Both the position numbers and the translations under genes were made by a program. Below, one piece after another: positions 12,848 through 26,400 of a stretch of DNA of 64,000 bases. A model generated the notes under the pieces. It worked only from the letters and a program-made list of their open reading frames with translations. It was not told the origin of the DNA and made no database searches. Origin of the DNA: Episyrphus balteatus (Eukaryota > Arthropoda > Insecta > Diptera > Syrphidae); NCBI RefSeq assembly GCF_945859705.1, contig NC_079136.1, positions 78,554,867 to 78,618,866 on the forward strand, read 5' to 3'. Within the stretch, counting starts at the first letter, position 1, and each line of letters opens with the position of its first letter.

Positions 12848-13264
12848 CGGCCATATTATTCACTCTGGATTTAGTTTGGATTAAAGTTAATTTTAAATCC
12901 AATCCATTAAATCTGAATTTCATAAATCCAAGGATTTAATTTTTTGTTCTTATTATTCACTCAAAATAAATTATGTGATTGTTCAATAAATTTTGTTAAA
13001 TTTGGATTTATCTTTATTTTTCCTTCACAAAATACTTGACAAAACAACTGAACACTGTGAAAATGAATTTTACATCTGGATTTATAAAGTTAAACAGACC
13101 TCCAGAGAGCAGTTTAAATTTGTTTGGATTTAACGAGATTGGATTCAAAAAATTGGATTTAAGATTGGATTTAAGTGGTGAATATTATGGAATTGGATTT
13201 ATTTTTGACATTTGACATTGTTTACATCCAGATGTATTTTTTAAACTAGTGAATAATATGGCCG
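12848..13264. mobile_element. MITE, CGGCCATATTATTCACT ends, TTA target duplication
   Basis: The ends are perfect inverted repeats for at least 17 bp (CGGCCATATTATTCACT at the left, its complement at the right). Both sides are flanked by TTA (12845-12847 and 13265-13267). A 3-bp TTA/TAA duplication is the PIF/Harbinger signature, so that superfamily is likely. The interior repeats a TTGGATTTA-like motif many times. It is non-coding. Confidence 0.85.
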
Positions 13265-13268
13265 TTAA

Positions 13269-13643
13269 TGTCGTTTTCTATTGACTTTTGAGATTTTTGT
13301 GTAAAATTCTCAGATTTTCCACTGCAAATAGAATATGAAATCTAGTTTTGTAATTGTGTGCGAAATCTGTGCGTATAAAAAAAATAAAACAACAACAAAT
13401 GTTAAGACAAATGTCAAACAGAGGAGTGTGTGTGAAAGTGCGTGTGTTTGTATGCGTGAATCTTGATAAAAATCCAGAATCAGATTCTTGAATCTCAGAT
13501 TCATTTTTTTGTCATTTTTTTGAATCTCAGGACGCATATAGATCATGAAATCTGAGATTTGTCCACTATTTCCCCTCTTCACCCCCCCTTTCAGCTGTCA
13601 AATTCACAAATCTCATTCTGAGATTCGTCAATAGAAAACGACA
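13269..13643. mobile_element. MITE, TGTCGTTTTC ends, TAA target duplication
   Basis: The left end TGTCGTTTTCTATTGAC is matched by GTCAATAGAAAACGACA at the right. Flanks are TAA on each side (13266-13268 and 13644-13646). The left TAA overlaps the right TTA of the neighbouring MITE, so the two elements touch. The interior contains repeated TTGAATCTCAG/AGATTTG motifs. It shares terminal bases with the pair at 28228-29147. Confidence 0.82.
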
Positions 13644-13748
13644 TAAGGCATAAATCCATAGGCCTCTCGTTCTTTGTTTATAAAATCTTTAGTACTTTCA
13701 TGTATTTTCGCCGCACTGCGAAAATCGACTCGTGAAAAGTCGACATAA

Positions 13749-14125
13749 AGCACTGTTCACATGAGAGTGACCAACCGAAGGAGCGAATGAATAATGAAAT
13801 TTAATGCATTTTTAAATTATTTTTTTCTTAACAAAACTTGTATTAATAGTAGCAAGCTAACTAGTGTTTAACTTTTTCAAAGAAAATTATAACATTTCAA
13901 TTTCTAAAATAAGAAAAATGTGAGAAAACTAATTGTTCGTACGAACAAACTTTTATTGTAACGACCATTTGTTTTTTTATATTTTTCTTATTAAAAAAAA
14001 AAAAAAACAGTAGCTTACTACTGTTTAATAGAATATTTATAAAAAAAAATTGCTCTAGAAATGCGTTAAATTTTATTTCTTCCTTTATTCGCTCATTTAT
14101 TGGTCGCTCTCATGTAAACAGTGCT
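13749..14125. mobile_element. MITE with imperfect ~60-bp inverted ends (AGCACTGTTCACATGAGAG)
   Basis: The left arm AGCACTGTTCACATGAGAG pairs with CTCTCATGTAAACAGTGCT at the right. Similarity continues inward for about 60 bp with mismatches. The centre is AT-rich and non-coding. No clear target duplication was found. The CACTG...CAGTG termini resemble hAT-type ends, which is weak evidence. Confidence 0.7.
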
Positions 14126-14343
14126 GAAGGTAATTTGTCGTTGAAGTAAGCCGTGCATAACTTATTTGTTGAACGCTTTCATTTTGGTTTGAGAAGAACT
14201 GATTGAAATGTGAACTATATCTCTCAAACTGTTATCTGTCAAAATTACCACACCAGTCGCCGATGTTGATAAAAAAAAATATAGAAAAATAAAAGAAAAA
14301 CTCAATTTAATTTAATAACAAATACAAATTATTAATAATAATC

Positions 14344-15440
14344 ATGGAAGCAATAAATCCAGCTAAAAACTGCATTAAACTCCTTCAAGTAAAAATAATA
14401 AAATTCATAGTTTTTCATTAATTTTTCTTTTCTCAACCTACAACTTTTCAATTTTCTAGGTTCTGCAACCTGGTTTCCTCGCTCCAGGAATCCAAGGCCT
14501 CCTCAACGCCCAACAAGTACGCCACCGTCAGACCAAACATTGGAATCCAAAATTCAAAAATCTACGAAAACAAAAATTCATTAAAATCGATATTCCCGAT
14601 TTTCGGGAGAAATTCGAAGAACTTCCCAAAGAAGAAGTTCGCAGTCGTATGAAAGAAAGAGGTGTCTTACCTCCACGACCATGGATGGAAAGACCATTTC
14701 ATATAAGTTGCACCGGTGGCATGTTCGAACCCTACGTTCCTCCAGAAGGTGATGGCAAAAAGTCCATCATCTCGACAACTGGAGCAAAGCAAAAAATCGA
14801 GTTTTTAGAAAAAAAAGGTAAAAGTATGATGGCCGTACGAAAGATTAAGAGCTTTGAAGAAGATTTTGACAAAGACGATTTTGCGATCCTAGCTCAAGAA
14901 ATCTACATTAACGCCCATCAACTAATGGCGGCAAAAAAGAAGCACGAATTACGTCAGCACGTAACAGAACGTTGCTATCCCGAAATGATTCACAACACGA
15001 AAGATAAAACTATTCACTGGCGATTCTTGAAGTCATTGGAGCCACCTCGAGTTGTTCATGCTCGATGCACTGATATTATTACAAAAGAAAATATGTTTGC
15101 TCAAGTGACTGTTCGTTTTCACACTCAACAGCAGTTGGCTATTTATGATCGATTTGGTCGTCTTATGCATGGTTCGGAGATCATTGCTAAAGATGTTTTG
15201 GAGTACGTTGTTATGGAGAAGCATATTTCGAATGAATATGGAGTGTGGCGAATGCATGATAAGATTATACCTGATTGGTTCCCAGCTAGACAGCCGTCAC
15301 CTATTACTTTTAGGGTAATTGAAGAGGTTGAAGAGGAAACGAAGCAAATTGAAGAAGCCGTTGAAACAAAGGAGAAGAAAGTTGAAGAAATTCAGGCTGG
15401 TTCGTCGGAAACTCCCAAAGAAAAATTGATCACTGCTTAA
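14344..15440 (+). CDS. mRpL45: Mitochondrial ribosomal protein L45 (mL45)
   Basis: Component of the large mitoribosomal subunit near the exit tunnel, related in fold to the Tim44 C-terminal domain, which helps tether the ribosome to the inner membrane. There are two coding exons: 14344-14388 (15 codons) and 14460-15440, in frame across a 71-bp intron, giving about 341 aa, close to the family size. The N-terminus is basic and would fit a mitochondrial presequence. RQTKHWNPKFKNLRKQKF and RGVLPPRPWMERP mark the conserved N-terminal region. The Tim44-like/L45 domain is at about residues 140-290 (LRQHVTERCYPEM, ENMFAQVTVRFHTQQQLAIYD, EYGVWRMHDKIIPDWFP). The C-terminus is a Glu/Lys-rich tail without conserved motifs. 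AATAAA lies about 55 bp after the stop (15495). The start at 14344 is the only in-frame Met that leaves a complete first exon. Confidence 0.95.
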
Positions 15441-17460
15441 GAAGAGAAATTTATTTTTTAATGTTATTATTCTAGGATCACTTGGAAATGTTATAATAAA
15501 AAAAAAATTTAAAGAATTTATACTTGCCATTATTTTATATATTTTAAGTGTACCAACATTTCATTTTTGCAGCGCAAATGTGCAAATGAAAAAATTCTCA
15601 TGCGCAATGAATTTAAACTTAAAGAAAGAAGAAACATGACGTAAAAGATGATACAGCTTTTCTTTGTTTCTCAATTCTGTCAAAATATTAATTGGAAATT
15701 CAAAGTTCAAGACAAAATAACAAAAATAGCCGCGAATTTCTTGGATATAATAAATTTGTAAATATTGACAGAAATGTTTAAAAAAAAGTTTTTTTTCTTA
15801 AAGGATGGAATTAAGATAATATATTGTTATTTTGGAGAAGATACTGAATTGCAACTTTAAAAAATTTGACAGATGAAAAAGTGTTCATAAATTCAAAGTA
15901 AAATACATGCGCAAATAGTTTTTCTGACATTAGTCTGATCGCAAATGACCGCATGTAAACAAAGCAACCATGCAATTATGAAAGCACCCTTTGTATTTTT
16001 CCAATCGGTTATGTTGAATTCCCTCACAATTTACAATACCGATTAACTTTTGAAACCGAGAGGTTTTCATTTTTTTACATTAATGCTTTTGGCCTGAAGG
16101 GGACGGTAATTTCGTTATTCGTACAATATCTATGATAAGAATGTTCAGACCGAGTTGGTTGTACGGCTATTACACTGGTCAACACTTCGGATTCGAGCTC
16201 AGCACACAAAAATCCTATAGAAAAGTATATTTTGGTGTCTGTACCAAAAACCTTATTGACAACGATAATTATCGTTATTTGTAATACGACTCCAAAAGGA
16301 TTTTGCAATTTTTTTAGAACCCAAAATTAACAGTAACCTGTTTCCATGTTCTGTAGCTTTTATCACTGGAGATAAAATATTTGAATGACTTTAAAATTTA
16401 TTTTATCTCATAAAAATAAAGAAAATTTCGTTCAAAACCTTAATTTCTTCATTCATAAATTCTGAATTTGAAAGAACTTTTGCTTTATTTATGGAAGAAA
16501 ATGGATTTTAGAGACGTTGGAAAACGTTTATCGTCAGTGATAGTTACAGAACAGTGGCCTGATTATGGAATACGATGTCGATCGTTTAAGATTCGATATC
16601 TCCCTTTCGACTCGCCTCGAATCGCTCAATTATGGAATTCGGAGCGAATATTTCCAATATTCGAGCCAAATGACAGCTCGACTGGATTCAGATTTTTTTT
16701 GTAAAAACTGTGAAAACACGTACCTCTTCTATTTGGATACATTTTGAATGTACTTAATTGTTTATTACCTTCTTTGTTTTGCTTCTTTAAGTTCAACATA
16801 AAAAACAAATAAAATATACTTAATTGTTATTTTGGGAAGGTAAAACGATAGGGGCGAAAGCGCGAAAACAATAATACAACACTTCACATTCGCCTCCTTA
16901 AACCATCGACTTTTTTCCACAATCCAGGCCACAAGGGCCCTGCCAAGGACAAACTTAATAAAATAAAAAAAGTTGTTTAATTTATATGTATGTATTTTTT
17001 TTATTTATCATTTAGAATTTTTTACGATATTAAAACTCTGGTCTTTTAATTTCTTTTTTATATTCTTTTTTTTTGTATGTTCTTGTTGTTGCTTTAAGAC
17101 TTTATTACATGTATTTTTTGTTTTAACAAGTATGATTTAAAAAAAAACTGTTGGTTGTTGGTGTTTCTGAATGCGTATAGAGAGCAGTCAAAAAATTACA
17201 TATTGAGAATTGTTGTTGTTGCATTGTATAATTTTATTTGGCATTCAAATATATTCCTTCCGTTGGTATAAAATTCAATTTCAACTCTGCATTTTTCTTG
17301 GAAAAGAGTAGTTTATTATGTTTTACTTGTATACTTTGTTGTTTGAATTCTTTTTAAGTTTTCTCCAGGGCTGTATTTAGTTATTGTTGTTCGCGTATAT
17401 GTTGTTCTTTGCTGTGTTTTTTAAGTTTTTTTTTTCTTGTAAATTTTTCATCCAAGAGAA
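15441..17460. other. Interval between mRpL45 and kra 3' ends
   Basis: The two genes converge here, so this contains both 3' UTRs. Around 16170-16260 there is a fragment (TTACACTGGTCAACAC, then GATTCGAGCTCAGCACAC) of the ACACTGG-ended element family seen at 22721-23371. No coding sequence was recognised; the short open frames near 16470-16750 have no protein character. Confidence 0.6.
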
Positions 17461-20400
17461 TTATTTGTTCGCATTGTCTTCTGTACCATCTTCAGCATTT
17501 TCTGCTTGTTCATCTTCAGATTCAGTTTCTGAAAATAACAAAAATATTTGAATAAGATAAAATGTCAATGAAAGGGAATTCACCCTATTTCTATCAATTG
17601 CTAAACTGAGTTAGATGCACTAAACACCTCTGTAGTTTGAAATGTAAAAAATATTAAATTTAAGCTACACCAAACGAAAATTTCCTCAAATAAATGCTTG
17701 ACAATATTCATAAAAGGTGTCATAAGCTTTGCTATTTTACAAGAAGGGATTTATAACGTTGCATGAATTTTAATATTGCATTGCATTGTATGAGCTTTCA
17801 TTGGCCACAGAAACTTGGTTATTAGTTCTTCCGAGGCAAGCAAAAAACTCATTTAAATTTTCTTGCATCTTGTACAACAAAATAGCAAGCCATTTTTGGG
17901 CAAGTCTGTTCTCAAAGATGCACTTACATATATTTTTCCCTTAAATTAATATAATTTTAATCCGGATTAATTAACGTATAATCATTATTTAATCTAAAAC
18001 CGTATTTTTTTGGCAACTCAGTACTTAGCTCAGTTAAAAATGTTGACCCTTCAACCCTTATTAATAACACTGTGATTGTTCGATTTTGCAACAGAAGCGA
18101 GACACATCGATTCTAGTTAATTCGAGTATGCTGAATTCAGTGGTGGCAACCGTTTTGAAAGTTTGGCTCAAGTTTTCGAGATATTTCGAAAATAAAATCT
18201 TAGGTCGGGACTATTAAAATACTGATAATTTCGAATAATTAAGTTTTTTTAAGCAGTTTTTAGTTTAGAGAAAAGCTATTCCTATATATAGCTATATGTT
18301 TAACATTGTTCCAACCCAGATTGTTATGTTTCGGTCGCTTACAAAGCATTTTATAAACAAAAACTTCACTTTTTCATTTTTTTTTTATTTTGTTGACTTT
18401 CAAAGCCTTTAATATGGATGCAATTTGAGTTTAACATTGATTCGGGATATTTTAAATTATTTACATAGCATATAATTCCAAAAATGAATAAAATACTGCA
18501 AACCTGAAAAAGTTCACTAGTGAAAATCAGTCTATTAAGCTACGGAAATGTATCAAAACCTGAACTTAAGATTAAGTTAAGATAGTTTTTGGATTTTCAG
18601 CTTAAGCTTAAGATATATCAGATAATAAATGAATTAAACAGTTTTTGGAAGAACAAAAAACGTTCTTATATACATCATGCAGGGATAAAAGCAGTCAAAA
18701 TAACGTTTTTTGCTTTTTATAACTGTAATATTTAAAAAAAAAAAGGAAGTTAAATAAATATTTATGGCTTCGGATTCGAGTTCAGCACCCCTTTCACCTT
18801 CAGAAAAGTATATTTTGGTTCTTGTGGTAAAAAAAAGTTTAATTTTGCTTACCAGTGTTATTTAATACATTTCCTTAGCTTAATAGACTGATTTTCACTA
18901 GTGAACTTTTTCAGGTTTGCAGTATTTTATTCATTTTTGGAATTATATGCTATGTAAATAATTTAAAATATCCCGAATCAATGTTAAACTCAAATTGCAT
19001 CCATATTAAAGGCTTTGAAAGTCAACAAAATAAAAAAAAAAACATGAAAAAGTGAAGTTTTTGTTTATAAAATGCTTTGTAAGCGACCGAAACATAACAA
19101 TCTAGGTTGGAATAGTGTTAAACATATAGCTATATACAGGAATAGCTTTCTTCTAAACTAAAAACTGCTTAAAAAACTTAATTATTCGAAATTATCAGTA
19201 TTTTAATAGTCCCGACCTAAGATTTTATTTTCGAAATATCTCGAAAACTTGAGCCAAACTTTCAAAACGGTTGCCACCACTGAATTCAGCATACTCGAAT
19301 TAACTAGAATCGATGTGTCTCCGCTTTGTTGCAAAAAAAAAGTTCTAAAAACTATCACAGTGTAATTAATAAAAAATAATCGTTTGTTGTCGTTTAAAGC
19401 ATAAATGTTTAATCAGTAAAATAATGAGTACCACAAAAACACGGCTTATATTTCCTCCCGTTTTGATAGGAACACAAAAGAAAGTCAAATAATAAAAATT
19501 CTTCACAAAAATCGTGATTCTCATCAGAATCCATTTTACATAAAATTTATTATTGAATTGTATTGTATAAGCTTTCATTGGCCACAGAAACTTGGTTAAT
19601 AAGTTATTCCGAGGCAAGCAAAAAACTCATTTAATTTTTCTTGCATCTTGTACAACAAAATAGCAAGCCATTTTTGGGCAAGTCTGTTCTCAAAGATGCA
19701 CTTATATACATTTAACCTTAAATATAATTTTAATCCGGATTGATTCTAATACTTCTGTAAAATCATTATTAAAAGAGGATCATTTCCTCTTATTTTGATG
19801 GAAGTAACAAAAAAAAAAGTACAAAAATTCAATCAGGCCTATTCTAAACGAAAATTCCTTAAATATAATTTTAATCCGGATTGATTCTAATACTTCTGTA
19901 AAATCATTATTAAAAGAGGATCATTTCCTCTTATTTTGGTGGAAGTAACAAAAAAAAAAAGTACAAAAATTCAATCAGGCCTATTCTAAACGAAAATTCC
20001 TGGAGAAATGGTTTTGGGGCTCCCAATCGCAAAAATGCAAAAATATCGTTTCCAAAATTGAAGCTAAAAGAGAATTAGATTTTGGAAACTTTTAATTTTT
20101 TTTTTGTTTATAATAGGCTAAATTATAGAAATCACGGCTGACTCAACTATTATATAAGCACTTGCACTCAATCGAGCATTGAAATATCCTTTTTTTCTAT
20201 AAAACTTGTGCACCTACAGAAAATTTCAAGACTTTTGGCACTTTCGACATTTTGATTCTTTCAATGAAATTATTAAAAACTAAAAAAAAATATACACACC
20301 TTCTTCGGCATCTTGCAGCCATTCAACAAGTTTCTTCATCTGTTCTAGGAAATGCATTTTTCCTTTTGATGAATGTGCTTCTTTGTACCATTTTAAAATG

Positions 20401-23400
20401 ATTTCTTCAGAAAGCACTTCAGTTTTGTAGAACAATAATATAATTTTTTGGAACGCTTTCATAAAGTTCATATTTTCATAGCAAAATTCTTGAACCTTTA
20501 GGATCAATGCCAACTCAGAGCGATTAGTTGAAGCAAATGCTTTCAATAATGGACAATAGCCTTTTAAGTGTCTAACTGCTTGATCAGTTACTAATTCTTC
20601 TTTTTTGTTCCATTCGCCGAGTGACATAACTGTGGACCAAATCTTAAAAAAAAGAAGTATTTTAGTTATAATTTTGTATTTAATTTAGAAGGGTTAATAC
20701 TTACAATATTTATTATTTCATGTTCGGGAATGTTTGATTTGAGTGCAAATTCTTTAATGTCAGCTGCAATTTCTGTGTGTGGTTTTTCATCATTTATATC
20801 ATCAAGAAGGGACTGAAATACAAAAATTAAAACAAAAAATTTAATATTCGTCTTTAAATAAAATAAAAAGGCTAAAGTAGGTATCTAAAGTCATGACTAA
20901 CGATTTAAATAGATTTAATAAATAGGCTGTAACGGTTGTACTGATCACCTTCAAATTGAATGTTATCTTACGTTATAACTCTATTTAATTGAAAATGTGC
21001 ACAAACCTAAGTCATCTGGTATAAAATGATAATCTATCCAGGATGCCGTTCGTATTCAATTACTCTTGGAGTATTTGAGAGACAAATCCAATAAATTTAA
21101 GAAACATCCCACTTTTAGCTCCGTAAACTTTACATTTCAAGTACAAACATTGGTGGTCACAGAAAGAGAAACAAAACTTAATATATGTACGTAATTGTTT
21201 TATTTAAGATGAAATAACAACTGATTTCCGTATTCGTAAAAAAGGTCATTTAACAACAATGACGTGAAAAGATTACAGGGGCGTTTGCTTCAGGTTGACA
21301 AATTCTTGTTATTAAAAATAATTGTTAAATAAAATAATACAAATTTCTCCTTTAATTAAACTTATTGGTTCAAAACAAACTGATTGGATCAACATGACAC
21401 ATGGCAGTTTCGACTATTTGAAGCAAAAAAAAAAAAATACCGAAATAGAACTTCTGAAAGTTTAAGGGGTTTTATTTAATTTAAAGGTTTTTCTTTAAAA
21501 AAAAAGGGCTTGACATTGAAAAAAATTATAAATCTACTTGATTGCGAATGTGCACAAACATAAGTCATCTGGTATAAAATGATAATCTATCCAGGATGCC
21601 GTTCGTAACCATTTTTTCTTGGAGTATTTGAGAGACAAGTCTAAAACATTTAAGAAACATCCCACTTTTAGCTCCTTAAATTTTACATTTCAAGAACAAA
21701 CAGTGGTGGCCACAGAAAAGATTACAAAACTAAGTAATAGTAAAAAAAAACTGCACTACATAATGGTTATTTGAATGATTACTTTCATTCTTCTTAATAA
21801 AAAAAAGAGCTAAAATAAAACAAAATGATTGGATCTACATGACACATTGCGAGCATTTGTGGAGCTAAAAAAATATACCGATATACAATTTCTAAAAATT
21901 GTTGGTTTTTATTTATTTAATGGTTTTTTCGTAAGAAATGTACTTGACATTGAAAACATTATAAATCTAGTAATTGCGAATGTGCACAAACATAAGTCAT
22001 CTGGTATAAAATGATAATCTATCCAGGATGCCGTTCGTAATCATTTTTTCTTGGAGTTTTTGAGAGACAAGTCCAAAAAAATTAAGAAACATCCCACTTT
22101 TAGCTCCTTAAATTTTAATTTAATGCATGCACAATTTTTCTTAAATAAATTTTTTTTGAAATGAAAAATGAAGTACCGACAAAAAATAAATAGAACCGAA
22201 AACTACTCAATTTTTATGTTGTTTAGGACCACCTCAATGTATGTACCTTATTTATAAAATTAATTAAATTTTTTGATAATTTGTTTAATTCTTCATTGGC
22301 CACAGAAACCATTTATAAATTAGGTTCTTCCACGGCAAGCAAAAAAATCATATTTTTTTCTAGCATCTTTTAAAACCCAAAATATAGCATATCATTTCTG
22401 AACTAAATTTTGTTCTCAAAAATGCAAATTGCATAAATAAAATAGCCTTAAAAAGACAGAAAGTTCATTTGAAAACTTCTTTGAAGCTCATTTTTCTAAT
22501 AAGGACTCATACATATACACATTTTTTAATAAATAAACAAAAAACAATAATTACCTGCTGTAGTTCCCGTTTGGCTTCTTGACTAGCCTGAGCTTTGTGT
22601 AATTTAATAACTTCAGCAAGTTCCTTTTCGAGAAAAACTTGTTTTAAATATTCTTCAGTACGTTTGTTTGGTGGGAAAAATTCCATTAACCTGAAATAAA
22701 AAAACAAAAAATATTCATTACACTGGTTTACAAAATTAAACTTTTTTTTTGTTGCCGGAACAAAAATATACTTTTCTGAAGGTTTTCGGTGTGCTGAACT
22801 TGAATCCGAAGTCAAAAAAATTCTAGCAGCTCCCGTTTTTGAGATATTACCGTTAGAAAGTGCAGCACTTCGGACCTTATTCTTTTATGTAAGGAAAATT
22901 GTTTGAGCATATTTAGTAACGGTTTTTATAAGAACTATTTACCACCTTTTTAAATCTGTTTAAATCTCTCCGATATCTTTTTTACTTCCCGAGATATCCT
23001 CAGTTGTTTGATATTTTTAAAAATTTTATAATGTCATTATCTTCTTTATGATATATGAAGCCAAACTCACTGACTTCAGTTTAAGATATCTCGGGCAATA
23101 CATAAGATATTGAAAAGATTTAAACAGGTATCGAAAGATGGGAAATAGTTCTTATAGAAACCGTTACTAAATATGCTCAAACAATTTTCCTTATACAATA
23201 GAATAAGGTCCGAAAAACTCAAAAAAAACGTTTTTTTTGCATTTTCTAACGGTAATATCTCAAAAACGGGAGCTGCTAGAATTTTTTTGACTTCGGATTC
23301 GAATTCAGCACACCAAAAACCTTCAGAAAAGTATATTTTTGTTCCGGCAACAGAACCCTTGTTAACCAGTGTTATAGAAAATATTATTTATTTATAAAAT

Positions 23401-26400
23401 ACCTAATTAGAATTACAATTCTAATGAAAATGTTAATGATTAGGAAAAACACAAGTGGCAGGGACTAACTCAAAAAGTATATCGGTAGTATATACTCGAA
23501 AAACATGATCAAATAGCATAGTACAATTTGAAAAACAAAACTTAAAATAATTTTAATTTTATTGTAAGTATTTAATTAAACACAAATGAAAACATTTCAT
23601 TTGCAAATATAATCAAAATTCTAAAGTTTATCTTGGAGTGTAAATTAAATAAATCAATAGAATATAAATTGATTTCATCCTGAAACTCTCCTTAAGTTTA
23701 AATTTCAATTGTAACTTAAATATTTATTCATACATTGAAAACCAGTTTTCAAAAGAATTCAAGTAAGTTGTAAGGCACATTTGAACGTACGTTCAGTTTT
23801 CATGGTTCAAAATAGTAAAAAAATACATGAAAAGTATCAACAAAAATAGTCTTATAACTTAATTTTTTAGTCCAGCTATATAAAGCAATACTCGAAAAAT
23901 CTGATCGAGTAGGATAGCAAAATTAAACAGTTGTAAGTATTTAATTAAACACAAATGAAAACATTTCATTTGCAAAGATAATCAAAATTCTAAAGTTTAT
24001 CTTGGAGTGTAAATTAAATAAATCAATAGAATATAAATTGATTTCATCCTGAAACTCTCCTTTAATTTAAATTTTGATTGGGCCTTAAGTGTTTAACCAG
24101 ATTTCAGTTCAGTTTTCATGGTTTTGAATAGTAAAATATTCTACATCAAAGAAAAAATAAAAAATACAAAGTATCAAAGAAATAGTGTTTTATCCAAGCA
24201 ATATGTGAAAAATCTGATCGAATAGCATGTCAAAAGTTAAAAAAATACAAAATTGTAAGTATTTAATTAAACACAAATGAAAACATTTCATTTGCAAATA
24301 TAATCAAATTCTAAAGTTTATCTTGGAGTGTAAATTAAAGAAATCAATAGAATATAAATTGATTTCATCCTGAAACTCTCCTTTAATTTAAGTTTGTTGA
24401 AAACTGGTGCAAATATAATGAACAAACTAATTGAAATTGATTATTAGTTTGAAAACGTTTGCTTCCTTTCATTTTTTAATTGAGAAATAATTTTTCATTT
24501 TTTGCTCAGTAGCCAAATGCATTTGTTTTAAAAATGACTCCTATACTTTGACTTGAAAAAGTCAACATTTGATTGTTTTTTTCTCGAACATCGATTATTT
24601 GTTAACATTTCGATAGCAATATGGATAAGGGATAACTATGCACTAAAATTAATTTATTAAACAAAATTAAAATGAATGAATACTCACTTGCTTTCTAGTC
24701 CACCTTTTTTAAGAGCTTGAACAAGATATGTCATTCCTTTCTCTTGTTTGAATGTAAGAAACAGTTCTACGAGAAAATCAAGTGCGATGCCATCCTTAAT
24801 AAGATGCTCGTTATTTAATACCAACAAAACAGTTGGAGGTATTGCCCCGTTAACTGTAAATAAAAAAAATCATATTATTAATAATGTATCCTAAACCTTT
24901 ATTTTAAATTAATCATAACCAGAATTTTATAAAAAAAAAATGTGCATGGATTTGTGTCTCTTGGAAAATGAGGAATTCCAAAAGTCAGTACACCAAAACT
25001 TTTTTATTTTCCCTAATTATTTCACAAAATAATTATATCCGAGTTTTTTTAAAAACACGGTTTATATTGTATTTTAAATGCAAAAAAGGGAAATAGAAAA
25101 AAATTGATTCAATTTGATGTACTTACTCATCCAAAGCGCCGTCATACGAGCCAACTTGATACGCTCGCTGGGAGTAAAGCCTTTAATGAAAACCAAGACT
25201 TTCTTCATTTCCACCTCGAACATCTTCTCCAAGTACTTATATCTACGCATGAGCTTGATGAATACCTGTAATAAAATAAAATATTACTTAGTAGAACGTT
25301 TTTCTATAAAATTAATTAATTTTTTTTTTATAAAATAATTTTCTTTTAAACTCCTAACTCCTACTTAAACTTAATGTTTAATAATGTAGCAATTTAAGAA
25401 ATCTTCAAATCTATATTTTTTTTTAAATATGAAGACAAGTATATGGCCAATTTAATGTTGCACACCTTCGACACCTGTTATCGTAGTTAGCATAGAATAT
25501 GCTGCCGATAACTGGCTCTAATTATAGTATGCTAAGTCATGTTTTTGATCAAATTCAAAACTGGGATACTAGCGGGTTGAAGCTGCAAATTGTTTCCAAG
25601 TTTGTATTGCTTTAGAAAAGTTTATCATCTAAAACCAGAGACCTAAACTTAGTTTTGGTAAATTTGCAGCTTTAAGCCTTTAATACACTAACGTAACGAA
25701 AACTGAATTATATAATTTTTTATAAAATATTGTAAAACAATTCAGCGCTACCCTTTATTTTAATAAATAATTATAACAATATAAGAAATCTCCAAAGCGA
25801 ATTCTTGATCGAATAAGAAGATAAGTATAATTGTCGAATTATTCTTGCATACTTTCGACACCGATTACCCTAAAATCACAATGAATAATTGCAACGGATA
25901 ATTGGCTCTAATAAGATGCATTCACTAATCTAATATTTGTTTTTTAATTTTGTTAAATAAAAAGAATGATAAGAAAAATTAAAACAAACAAACCTGCTCA
26001 TGGTTTCGCATGGCTTCCATATCTTCGGATGCCTCGAATATACAATAATTTGTTCGAGGTTTCTCGCCATCTTGTGAGATTGATCCGCCAGGAACTAGAA
26101 ATCAAAAAATATTTATTAAACATATATTTTTATAAAAGATTCACATGAAATTCTTACCCAGTAAACCACCAGCAATTAAAATATCAAAAAGTACTTCGCC
26201 GTAACGACGGTAGTCAAGTTTGTTGCCAGCAAGATCTAAATATTTAGAAATTTGTTCCAGGTCGCCTTCAGTTTTATCGAGACCAGCAATGACCGCGTCA
26301 CGGAATCCCGTGGGATCGAATTTCTCTTTCTCATCTATAAATACATGAGTAAAAAATTGTATTAATTTTTAATTTAGTTTTTTGTTTCCTTTCAATTTTA

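Larger units (their letters stand above)
17760..22450. repeat. Dispersed intronic duplication, three copies
   Basis: A ~165-bp block (CATTGGCCACAGAAACTTGG ... TTTTTGGGCAAGTCTGTTCTC) occurs at about 17795-17945 and 19573-19715 with few differences. A more diverged copy lies at about 22293-22450. All are in the same orientation within kra introns. The first two copies flank the nested element at 17997-19447, so a local duplication may have accompanied that insertion. Confidence 0.75.
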
